DNA of 32,915 bases from Tannerellaceae bacterium (GTDB taxonomy: Bacteria > Bacteroidota > Bacteroidia > Bacteroidales > Tannerellaceae). Positions 1-7,137 of the stretch are shown piece by piece; the stretch's first letter is position 1, and each line of letters opens with the position of its first letter. Under the pieces are notes generated by a model. That model saw only the letters and a program-made list of their open reading frames with translations, ran no database searches and was not told the DNA's origin. The position numbers and the translations under genes are program-made. The stretch spans positions 1 to 32,915 of the forward strand of contig JAJQEE010000005.1 of assembly GCA_021201865.1 (NCBI GenBank), in the 5' to 3' direction.

Positions 1-403
1 GTGTACCATCCATTAACCGGAAAAGACAAAGAATGCAAACGGCTGTTTCATCCGGAGATAGGAAAGCCGCTAATGTATATTCGGAGGCAGCCGCTTTGTT
101 GCGGATCCGGACCGCTTCCTCCCTCCCTGACAATTGTCCGGCCTCCAGACAGATTATCCCGGTGTATTCGACTGAGGAAAGTCCTTCTTTTCCGGGGGAA
201 AGAACAGAGGAGTAACAAATCTGCGGTAACCGGAGAAGCCATTTCTCCGATCTTTCCCGGAATCCATACAGCCGTTCTTTCCGGCTTTTCTCCACTATTT
301 CCCGGTATTTCCCGGAACGGATCTCTTCCAGCAGAAGAGATAATTCAGCTTTCTTAGGCAGCTTTCCATTGGCTGTCAATCTGGTAACTACATAGGTATT
401 CAT
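1..403 (-). CDS. BT4734/VirE N-terminal-domain protein, 5' part only
   Basis: The frame is open from an ATG at 403 down to the left edge, giving the first 134 residues of a longer protein. It begins MNTYVVTRLTANGKLPKK. Residues about 20-40 (LLLEEIRSGKYREIVEKSRK) and about 80-128 (YTGIICLEAGQL, then YTLAAFLSPDETAVCIL) follow the order of the BT4734/BF3469-like domain (Pfam VirE_N), where a YSGLICLDID-type strand precedes an AAFVSPSGxGLK-type strand. Family proteins often continue into a DUF3987 or primase/helicase-like half, which would lie outside the window. The gene follows the HU-like gene on the same strand after 33 bases, a common pairing in Bacteroidales. The exact role of the family is not established. 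The match rests on remembered motifs, and the SPSG position reads SPDE here, so the copy is divergent. Confidence 0.72.
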   Translation of the reverse strand, partial: MNTYVVTRLTANGKLPKKAELSLLLEEIRSGKYREIVEKSRKERLYGFRERSEKWLLRLPQICYSSVLSPGKEGLSSVEYTGIICLEAGQLSGREEAVRIRNKAAASEYTLAAFLSPDETAVCILCLFRLMDGT

Positions 404-436
404 AAGATATAAGATTTAGCAGGTCGTTAAAAACAG

Positions 437-826
437 TTACCGGTTTGTTTTAACAAACTCGATATTGCTCATTCTTTTTCGTAATCCCGGAGAGGGTCTG
501 AAAGCGATACTTTTCAACCGGACACTTTCGGAACGGACTTTTCCGGGGTCATTCACCTCCCGGGTCAATTCTCCGGTAGGGTAAAATGTCCCTAAGCCGG
601 TAATACTAACCGTGTTACCGGCTTTCATCTCTTCTGCCATCACATGCAGCAACCCTTCTACTGCTCCAATGATATCTCCCGAAGTGAAACTGCTCATCTG
701 GGATATTTTCCGGGCAATCTGTTCGAGGTTTATATTTCCATTACTGATCAGGGTGACGGAAAAACGGGGCTCCGTGTTTCCGGTAATGTTGTCGTTTATC
801 TTTGTTAATCGGTATTTAACTGGCAT
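437..826 (-). CDS. HU-like DNA-binding protein (HU-HIG family)
   Basis: A 129-residue protein with the layout of Bacteroidetes HU-like proteins. A short N-terminal beta extension with PVKYRLTKI comes first. A helical part follows (about 32-68, with LEQIARKISQMSSFTSGDIIGAVEGLL). The HU signature GLGTFYP lies at about 77-83, and a basic C-terminal part (RPSPGLRKRM) ends the protein. The family is distinct from classical HU in its extended ends and is presumed to bind and bend DNA. It lies directly upstream of the BT4734/VirE-domain gene on the same strand. Its own upstream region holds a large inverted repeat and six GGTGAATAC-type repeats, which could be its binding sites; that is inference. 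Confidence 0.88.
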   Translation of the reverse strand: MPVKYRLTKINDNITGNTEPRFSVTLISNGNINLEQIARKISQMSSFTSGDIIGAVEGLLHVMAEEMKAGNTVSITGLGTFYPTGELTREVNDPGKVRSESVRLKSIAFRPSPGLRKRMSNIEFVKTNR

Positions 827-880
827 ATCATAATGTATTTGGGTTTAAGTCCTCAGTTCGTGATCATTCTCCGCAGAGAA

Positions 881-979
881 ACTATTGTTACCCTCTACAG
901 GGTAGGATCGTTAACACCGTACCTTTGTAGGTGGGAAGTGCCTACTTATTCGTGCTACCCTGTAGAGGGTAGCAATAGT
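881..979. repeat. 25-bp near-perfect inverted repeat, 99-bp cruciform-type element
   Basis: The arms at 881-905 and 955-979 are reverse complements over 25 bases with one mismatch (position 888 against 972). Each arm contains its own small palindrome, TACCCT-ctac-AGGGTA in the left arm, and the 49-base centre has a further GTAGG/CCTAC pair. The left arm ends 54 bases upstream of the HU-like start codon. There is no T-run after either arm, so a simple terminator is unlikely. It could be a non-autonomous element, a protein-binding site or a structured leader. I see no second copy in the window. Confidence 0.85.
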
Positions 980-1064
980 CTGTCTGCACTAAAGTTAAAC
1001 AAATAAAGTGGGAAATCCAAGATTATCCTGCTAAGTTTATAGATGTTCCGTAGGGTTTTGAGAA

Positions 1065-1168
1065 GGTGAATACTTAGTGAATACCCGGTGAATATCTACT
1101 TTTTGCATGGTATTCACCGTTATGGATTTATAATCAGTTATTTATGTTAAGGTGAATAGGTGAATACC
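1065..1168. repeat. Six iteron-like GGTGAATAC motifs
   Basis: Copies start at 1065, 1076 and 1087, exactly 11 bases apart. One is inverted (GGTATTCACC at 1109-1118) and two overlap head to tail at 1151-1159 and 1159-1168. The consensus is GGTGAATAC with one or two changes. Spacing of one helical turn and a mixture of orientations suggest a protein-binding array. It is the part of the upstream region of the HU/VirE-domain genes furthest from the start codon. Spacers are too short and irregular for a CRISPR. Confidence 0.8.
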
Positions 1169-1229
1169 TAAAAATTTATTTTCAGGGAGAAGAAGAACGA
1201 ATTTCCCTTACAGATCAGGATCATTTTAT

Positions 1230-1637
1230 TTATTCAACAGTTCTGGTTTTAAATAAATAGGAAATCCCGGTCAGGAACAGGGCAGAAGAGAGTCCGGAAT
1301 AAAAAGGGGCAATAAACGAAGGGGGCAACAACTGGTAGTTGCGTACTGTGATTCCCAGGCCGATCATAAAAAACATGATCACCCATCCTTTCAGGTCAAA
1401 AAAGGCAAGCGGGTTTCCGCTTTTCTCTATTTGAAGGATGCGGTGCATATTCTTTGAAAGGATCCGCTGGAACATCAGGAAAAAAAGAATAAAGATTATT
1501 CCGGCATACAGCATATGGAATTCCAGAAAAGGCTCATGGGTATCCCATGTACTTAATCCGATACGGAGGATCTTCACCCCGGCCAATATCCAGACAAATC
1601 CGGCGGTAAGGGTTAAATATCTGCGGTATGATCTCAT
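1230..1637 (-). CDS. Small multi-pass membrane protein, unknown function
   Basis: The frame is open from 1664, but the likely start is the ATG at 1637, giving MRSYRRYLTLTAGFVWILAG and 135 residues. The earlier start would add nine hydrophobic residues. Four hydrophobic segments are visible: TLTAGFVWILAGVKILRIGL, FHMLYAGIIFILFFLMF, GWVIMFFMIGLGI, and FYSGLSSALFLTGISYLF near the end. The loop between segments two and three is basic (RILSKNMHRILQIEKSG). I recognise no named family. It stands alone on the minus strand between the repeat-rich region and the broken oxidoreductase, so the neighbours give no hint of its job. Confidence 0.7.
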   Translation of the reverse strand: MRSYRRYLTLTAGFVWILAGVKILRIGLSTWDTHEPFLEFHMLYAGIIFILFFLMFQRILSKNMHRILQIEKSGNPLAFFDLKGWVIMFFMIGLGITVRNYQLLPPSFIAPFYSGLSSALFLTGISYLFKTRTVE

Positions 1638-1778
1638 TTCTATAAAAAGGACTTCTATAATCACTTCGTAAAAATAGTTTTTTTACTTCTATTCCAACTT
1701 TTTGTTAAGGATAATTTATGTTTTTATGATAAGAAAAAGAGAATATTTTTAAGATTCCGCTCCAGGTCTTATAATTAA

Positions 1779-3262
1779 TTATGCAGGCATATCCGGTAAG
1801 CCCCAGCCTTCCCGGTACGTATGTTTTATGTATTCGGCGGTGGCTTCCAGGGCATTGAAGCGGTCATACTTGATATCCATGTAGGGATGTCCTTCGATAA
1901 TATTGAAATCATTTTTGGAAACGATTGCCAGTTCTTCGTTTGGAGAAATGTTGGTGAACTGCATATTTTCTCCATCCCATAGCAGGGTTTTGTTTAATGC
2001 CTGTAGGCGGATGGTCAGTACACCTAATAAGACCATTTCGTTGAAAGGACCGGCGTAGGCAAAATCACCAAATGGTAGTGTCCGGTTTTCCGGTGATTCT
2101 TTGCACGACCGGATCCAGTCCTGTTCATGGAAACCATCATGGAACCCGGTTGCATCCGGAATCCGTCTCAGGGTTTGTGGAACATAAGGTACTCTTCCTG
2201 ATAACAGCCGTGGATTATATCCGCCACAATCACAAAGCATCGTATCCTTACTACCCACAAACAGACAACCGCCTAATCCATCCCGCATCAGGTCTGTTCC
2301 ATCCGGAAGTAAGTCCGGCCGATGCGGCAATAATCCTCCGTCATACCAATAGATGGATACTTCCGGGAGAGCGACCTTGGGTAAATTATCCCTTGCAGGA
2401 AAAACAAATTTTACCGTTTCAGATTGGGGGCACATTCCGTGTTGATCATGGAAGAACGTCCCTGCACTTTGGTTGGATAACCCAGTTGAAGTGCCCGGTA
2501 GATGGGATCCAGTACATGGCAGGCCATATCCCCGAAAGCTCCGGTTCCAAAATCCCACCATCCACGCCAGTTCCAGGGGGTGTAGATCGGATGGTACGGA
2601 CGGAAAGGTGCCGGTCCTAAGAAGAGATCCCAGTCCAGATGGGAAGGCACTTTCGCTTTTTCTGTAGGGCGTTCCAGGCCTTGCGGCCAGATCGGTTTGT
2701 CTGTCCAGGCATGTACCTCTTTGATTTCTCCGATCTCCCCGTTCCAGATCCATTCACATACCTGTCTTGCACCATCTCCTGAACTTCCCTGGTGTCCCAT
2801 TTGGGTTGCTGCTTTGGGATGAGCTGCCGCCAACCGGGTGAGCAGACGACTCTCATATATAGAGTGGGTGAGCGGTTTTTGGCAATAGATATGCTTATCC
2901 ATGGCCAATGCTGAAGCTGCAATAGTTGCATGTGTATGATCGGCTGTGGAAATCATGACCCCGTCTATATCATTCCCTAATTCATCAAACATTTTCCGCC
3001 AGTCTTTGTAACGTTTCGCTTCCGGAAAATCATTAAAACAACGGGCAGCATATTTCCAGTCAATGTCGCATAAAGCAATAATATTTTCTGATTTCATGCC
3101 GGTTAAGTTCGGATGTCCTTTTCCTCCGACCCCTATCCCAACAATGTTCAGTTTGTCGCTGGGCGTTTTGTGGCCGAGGCCACTGATCACATGTGAAGGA
3201 AGAATATATAAACCGGCTGTTGCCAAGGTGGATTTCTTTATAAAATCTCGTCTGGATTCCAT
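1779..3262 (-). pseudogene. Tat-exported Gfo/Idh/MocA oxidoreductase, broken by one frameshift
   Basis: The N-terminal 283 residues read from 3262 and begin with a Tat signal (SRRDFIK at residues 3-9, then a hydrophobic stretch). The Rossmann GIGVGGKG motif follows at about 42-49, then QKPLTH, the variant of EKP usual in this secreted subfamily. The frame ends in CAPNLKR. The remainder continues in another frame from [16 protein letters not shown] to WGLPDMPA at 1779. The join lies in a C5 run on the coding strand (plus-strand G run 2426-2430). A sixth C would restore [10 protein letters not shown] and a 494-residue protein of normal family length. The family oxidises or reduces sugars with bound NAD(P); the substrate here is unknown. 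It is transcribed away from the GH43 gene next door, so the two may serve the same glycan. Confidence 0.85.
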
Positions 3263-3514
3263 GATAATAATGATTTAAGGTGTATATTTTGATTTGCGTT
3301 TTAACAGACGGGTAAAGTATGAAAAATATCTGTAACCACCTAATAAAATAAATGCTAACCATTGGTTTCCCGTATCATCAACAAATAGGATGAATGATAT
3401 GTGAGATTTATTGAATGATTTTTGAAAATTTATATGGGAAAGGATAAGTAGTTTTGTTTATGGATTGACTGAAGGTCCTGAATGGAATGAATATTTACTT
3501 AAATCTAACTCTAT
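3263..3514. promoter_or_regulatory. Divergent intergenic region with possible GH43 promoter
   Basis: This lies between the divergent oxidoreductase and GH43 genes. On the plus strand TAGTTTTG at 3450-3457 matches the Bacteroides -7 box TAnnTTTG. A TTTG lies upstream, but the 24-base spacer is longer than the usual 19-21, so the call is weak. No clear minus-strand box was found. Confidence 0.3.
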
Positions 3515-5063
3515 ATGTATAAATTATTCTGCCTGCTATTTTGTTTTTCCGCGGCGATTGCTGCCCAGACGCCTGTTCAGACATATAAAAATCCGGTGAT
3601 CCCCCATGATTTCCCGGATCCGACCGTGATCCGGGTGGGAGAAGACTATTATGCGGCCGGTACGACTTCCGACCTGGCTCCCGGTTATCCTATCTATCAT
3701 TCCCGGGATCTGGTCAACTGGGAACGGATCGGAGCGATCTTTAATGATCCTCCTGCATGGATCAAAGGGGATTGCTGGGCTCCGGAATTATACTATCACA
3801 ACGGAACATTCTTTGCCTATTATACTGCACGGAAGAAGAGTGACAATATTTCCTGTATAGGGGTTGCTACTACTAAAGATATTACCAAAGGTTTCGAGGA
3901 TAAAGGCCCCCTGATCGAATGGGGTAGTGAAGCCATTGACGCTTTCGTTTTCAAAGATGACGATGGAAAACTTTATATCACCTGGAAAGCGTATGGACTG
4001 GATCCGTCCCGTCCGATCGAGATACTCGCTTCCGAATTGGCAGACGATGGTTTGACTTTAGTAGGAGAACATTTCACACTGACCGATCATGATAAGGGAT
4101 GGCGGGGAAATGGCGATGAAGGACAGGTTTTACTGAAACGGAACGGATATTATCATCATTTCTACTCTGTAGGGGGGATGCTGTGATAATCGTTGTGATT
4201 ACCGGATCGAAGTGGCCCGTTCCAAAAGCTTGAGAGGTGACTGGGAACAATATACCGGAAATCCGATCCTCGAAGGGGGCGATCTCTGGAAATGCTCCGG
4301 TCACGGAACGATCGTACAAAGTCCGGAGGGCCGGTATTTCTATTTGTACCATGCCTATCATACCTATGATTTCGAATTTATCGGCAGACAGGGTTTATTG
4401 GACGAATTACTTTGGGATGATATTTCCGGCTGGCCCTATTTCAAATATGGCAGAACTCCATCTTTGCAGGCTGAAGTTCCTTTTGCGAATACTGTTCAAA
4501 AACGGGAAACTCAATTCTATGATAATTTTGCCACTCCGGAGAAAGATAAGATTTGGTTGTGGGATATGAACCTTCCCCGTCCGGTATTGACTAAAAATAA
4601 TGGAAAACTGACCTTTGCTTCGGAAGGAACCGGGCTTTGTTTCCGGGGGATCAACGTACAGACCGGGAATTATACCATGGAAACAGCCGTAACGAATGAA
4701 GGGAATAACCTGAAAGGATTAGTTGTATATGGAAACAGTAAGAACCTGTTCACAATCGGTATGGAAGGAGGAAAAGTGAAATTGTATCAGATAGAAAAAG
4801 GGAACAGGACTGAACTTTTCTCCCAAACTGTGAATGCTCCGGAGATCTATCTGAGAGTTCAATCCATCAACGCCAGGTTTTTCCGCTTCTACTGGTCAAC
4901 TGACCAGAAAGAATGGTCTTCTTTCCCGGGTGATCAGACCGCGTTGGATGGCATTTTCTTGCCTCAGTGGGGCAAAGGCGTTCGGGCCGGCCTGTTGATC
5001 GACTCCACACAATCCGGTGATTCCGGAATCTTCTCTTATTTCGTACTGGATAATAAGTATTAA
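3515..5063 (+). pseudogene. Secreted GH43 glycosidase, broken by one frameshift
   Basis: The first frame (3515-4186) starts with a signal peptide (LFCLLFCFSAAIAAQ, cleavage likely near residue 17). The glycoside hydrolase 43 propeller follows, with all three catalytic acids visible: Asp35 in DFPDPTV, Asp142 in EAIDAFVF and Glu202 in NGDEGQVL. The frame stops after SVGGML. The rest continues from 4212 upstream codons (CCDNRCDYRIEVARSKS) to LDNKY at 5063. The join is the G6 run at 4172-4177; with five Gs the protein reads SVGGCCDNRCDYRIEVARS and is 515 residues long. After about residue 330 there is a beta-sandwich-like C-terminal domain. GH43 members cut arabinose- or xylose-containing glycans, but I cannot fix the substrate. 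As read, the product would be a 223-residue fragment lacking part of the propeller. Confidence 0.87.
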
Positions 5064-5503
5064 TGAAACTTATAGTCGAACGAGGCTTTGTAAACACTCT
5101 ATCCTGAGATCAGAGAAGTCTCTCATCGTAAATTTATATCCCCAGGGGGGATCCAGCAACAGCCCAGGGCCGAGCGAAGTGAGTCCCTGGGTAAGAATAA
5201 TCATCCGGTAACCTTGGAAAGGTTTCATGTCTTTGCTTTAAAGGATGCAACCCACTTGGGGGTTGATTTCCGTTGGTTTCTACCCGGGGAATCGCCTTTG
5301 GCTCATCCCCGGGCTTTTGCTGGATCCCCTGTGGGGATAATTCATACCGGATGGTTTTGAATGCCTGCTGGAGTGATATATTCTTTACAAATGGTAATTT
5401 CTGGTTTTTATTTTTCTGAGTTTTTATGTAAGCTTTTGAGAGGGGAAATAAGAAAGAAATCTTTCATAGTTCCGGAAAAGAGACGATATTTGAAGGAAAA
5501 GAA
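5064..5503. other. Gene-free stretch between GH43 and oxidoreductase
   Basis: These 440 bases hold the REP-like pair (5137-5339) and, after it, an A+T-rich leader for the oxidoreductase at 5504. Short open frames here are translations of the structured repeat and show no protein-like composition. No exact TAnnTTTG box was found. Confidence 0.6.
5137..5339. repeat. REP-like inverted pair (BIME-type element)
   Basis: Two diverged copies of one roughly 70-base unit face each other. Both begin TATCCCCA at their outer ends, followed by a GGATCCAGCAA block and a G+C-rich hairpin. The hairpin is CCCAGGG/CCCTGGG at 5163-5191 in the left copy and CCCGGGGA/TCCCCGGG at 5283-5313 in the right. The middle has further small stems, such as CAACCC/GGGTTG near 5248-5265. 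Similar structured repeats recur in Bacteroidetes intergenic regions, to my memory, but no second copy lies in this window. It sits downstream of the GH43 stop, where it may also end or protect transcripts. It could be mobilised in trans by a RAYT-type transposase; that is inference. Confidence 0.75.
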
Positions 5504-6496
5504 ATGACTATGGAGAATCTGACGGAAGTAAATTGGGGGATTATCGGTTGCGGAGATGTGTGTGAACGGAAAAGCGGACCGGCTTTTTATCAGGTAGAAC
5601 ATTCCCGTCTGGTGGCTGTGATGAGAAGAGATGAAGAGAAAGTCCGGGAGTTTGCACGGAGACATCGTGTTCCGAAATATTATACGGATGCGGATCAGTT
5701 GATCCGGGACCCGGAGGTGAATGCGATTTATGTCGCCACTCCTCCGGATACTCATCTTCTTTACACATTGAAAGCCTTACGGGCAGGTAAACCTGTGTAT
5801 GTGGAAAAACCAATGGCGATGAACTATGAGGAATGCCGGGAGATGGTCCGGGTTTCTGAGGAGACAGGTGTCAAACTATTTATGGCTTTTCCCCGGAGGT
5901 GTAACGATTATTTTCTCAGGATCCGTCAATTGCTGGAGGAAGGAAGGATCGGTAAGGTTCTGTCTGTGGATATCCGGTTAATCCGGCCACCGCTGGAAAC
6001 GGATAAAGACCCTGCGGCATATACCTGGAGAATCAAAAGGGAAATTAGTGGGGGAGGCTATTTTTATGATATGGCTCCTCATACCCTGGATGTGCTTGAT
6101 TTCCTGTTAGGTGAAATAGAAGCGGCCAAAGGATATACAACAAACCGGGGAGGATTTTATGAGGTGGAAGATCTGGTTTCCATGACTTGCCGTTTTAAGT
6201 CCGGAGTGTTAGGGACAGGCCTCTGGTGTTATGTAAGCGATCCATCACAGGAGGAAGACCAGGTGGAAATAACCGGAACACAGGGCCGGATCTCTTTCAG
6301 CTCTTTTACTTATACCCCGGTCCGGCTGACCACCTCGTTGGGTATAGAAGAATTTCCCATTCCGGCACCCACTTTTTCCCAGTGGCAGATTATTCAAACA
6401 GTAGTGGATGAATTGCGCGGGGTAGGAAGCTGTCCTTCTACGGGAGCCAGCAGTTTGCGTACAGCAAAAGTATTAGAGCAAATATACAACTCCTGA
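5504..6496 (+). CDS. Gfo/Idh/MocA family oxidoreductase
   Basis: A complete 330-residue protein. The N-terminal Rossmann fold has GIIGCGDVC at about 12-20, where the third Gly of the usual GxGxxG is Cys. VEKPMAMN at 100-107 carries the EKP lysine that binds cofactor and substrate. The C-terminal alpha/beta domain includes GGGYFYDMAPHTLDVLDFL, typical of the family. There is no signal peptide, so it acts in the cytoplasm, probably on a sugar or inositol-like compound. The start could instead be the ATG two codons on (5510). It is intact, unlike its Tat-exported relative at 1779-3262. Its stop codon directly abuts the stop codon of the convergent yjbQ gene. Confidence 0.9.
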   Translation: MTMENLTEVNWGIIGCGDVCERKSGPAFYQVEHSRLVAVMRRDEEKVREFARRHRVPKYYTDADQLIRDPEVNAIYVATPPDTHLLYTLKALRAGKPVYVEKPMAMNYEECREMVRVSEETGVKLFMAFPRRCNDYFLRIRQLLEEGRIGKVLSVDIRLIRPPLETDKDPAAYTWRIKREISGGGYFYDMAPHTLDVLDFLLGEIEAAKGYTTNRGGFYEVEDLVSMTCRFKSGVLGTGLWCYVSDPSQEEDQVEITGTQGRISFSSFTYTPVRLTTSLGIEEFPIPAPTFSQWQIIQTVVDELRGVGSCPSTGASSLRTAKVLEQIYNS

Positions 6497-6503
6497 TCAG
6501 GAG
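6490..6503. terminator. 14-bp palindrome formed by two abutting stop codons
   Basis: CTCCTGATCAGGAG is a perfect palindrome. It contains TGA of the plus-strand oxidoreductase (6494-6496) and TGA of the minus-strand yjbQ (6497-6499) with no base between them. It has no T-run or loop, so an intrinsic terminator role is only possible. Confidence 0.35.
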
Positions 6504-6907
6504 AGAATGGTCGCTACCATTTTTCTTCGTCCGCCGGAATAACGGAACTCACATAGATAGATCCCCTGCCAGGTGCCCATGTTTAATCTGCCGTTTGTGA
6601 TCGGAATACTTATCGAATGGCCGACCACAGAGGATTTGATATGTGCAGGCATATCATCTTTGCCTTCATACGTATGTTCAAACTTAGGGTAATTTTCCGG
6701 TATCCAGTCCTTAAAGAAAGTCTCGAAATCTTCCAGAACAGTAGGATCCGCATTCTCATTGATCGTCAGTCCCGCCGAAGTATGTTTGATAAACAGGTGT
6801 AGGATCCCGTTTTCCGGCAGTGGACCCAGATGTCTCAGGATTTCATCCGTGACTAAATGAAAGCCGTAGGGATAGGAAGGGAGAGAAAATTCTATTTGTT
6901 GTGTCAT
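6497..6907 (-). CDS. yjbQ: YjbQ/UPF0047 family protein
   Basis: The likely start is the ATG at 6907 (MTQQIEFSLPSYPYGFHLVT), giving 136 residues, the usual family length. The longer open frame back to 7048 has no similarity-like sequence and runs through the promoter region. Family landmarks are HTSAGLTINENADPTVLEDF in the middle, HIKSSVVGHSISIPI with conserved His, and GTWQGIYLCEFR near the C-terminus. Members form compact trimers with a metal-like His cluster, and some have weak thiamine-phosphate synthase activity; the true function is unsettled. It is a single gene, convergent with the oxidoreductase and divergent from the ketosynthase. Confidence 0.92.
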   Translation of the reverse strand: MTQQIEFSLPSYPYGFHLVTDEILRHLGPLPENGILHLFIKHTSAGLTINENADPTVLEDFETFFKDWIPENYPKFEHTYEGKDDMPAHIKSSVVGHSISIPITNGRLNMGTWQGIYLCEFRYSGGRRKMVATILS

Positions 6908-6941
6908 GTTGAGTAAGCTTTTGTGATTTATAATCAGAAAG

Positions 6942-6971
6942 CAAAAATAAATAATTCTATTAGTAACGAAA
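6942..6971 (-). promoter_or_regulatory. Likely yjbQ promoter
   Basis: On the minus strand TATTTTTG (plus 6942-6949) is an exact match to the Bacteroides -7 box TAnnTTTG. Eighteen bases further upstream is TTTC (6968-6971), three of four bases of the -33 TTTG. The -7 box lies 35 bases ahead of the yjbQ ATG, which supports the start at 6907. Confidence 0.55.
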
Positions 6972-7025
6972 CAGGCGGATGAAAAGTTTAATCCGGATGT
7001 TACACCATTAAAGCGGCTGTCTTTA

Positions 7026-7056
7026 TTTGAAAGGCGGATGAAAACCACTATTTTTG
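7026..7056 (+). promoter_or_regulatory. Ketosynthase operon promoter
   Basis: TTTG at 7026-7029 and TATTTTTG at 7049-7056 with a 19-base spacer match the Bacteroides -33/-7 consensus exactly. Transcription would begin near 7063, giving a leader of about 75 bases before the ATG at 7138. This also rules out the longer open frame that starts at 7054. Confidence 0.75.
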
Positions 7057-7137
7057 TGGCTTATAAATAAGGGGTGTGTCTGTAACATCCTAATCAGTAA
7101 AAACAGTAACAAACTATATTCAGGCAAATTGAACCAC

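Larger units (their letters stand above)
827..1229. other. Gene-free stretch upstream of the HU-like gene
   Basis: These 403 bases contain no plausible coding frame. They hold the 99-bp inverted repeat (881-979) and the GGTGAATAC repeats (1065-1168). The A+T-rich stretch 1120-1180 lies between and around the last repeats. I found no clear -7 box of the form TAnnTTFG-like consensus (TAnnTTTG) on the minus strand for the HU-like gene, so its promoter is not assigned. Confidence 0.6.

Noticed and set aside
1-357. Plus-strand open frame of 118 codons at the left edge
   Set aside because: It lies opposite the BT4734/VirE-domain gene, whose minus-strand frame has recognisable family motifs; the plus-strand translation is rich in Pro, Arg and Ser and looks like a shadow.
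1065-1168. GGTGAATAC repeats as a CRISPR array
   Set aside because: Units are only 9 bases, spacing is 2-50 bases, orientation is mixed and no cas genes are present.
5017-5211. 64-codon plus-strand frame after GH43
   Set aside because: It overlaps the GH43 end and the REP-like repeat; its composition comes from the hairpin DNA.
6908-7048. N-terminal extension of YjbQ
   Set aside because: The extension covers a consensus promoter and adds non-family sequence; the ATG at 6907 gives the normal length.
7054-7137. N-terminal extension of the ketosynthase
   Set aside because: It begins within the -7 box of an exact promoter, upstream of the expected transcript start; the ATG at 7138 gives the normal start of the fold.
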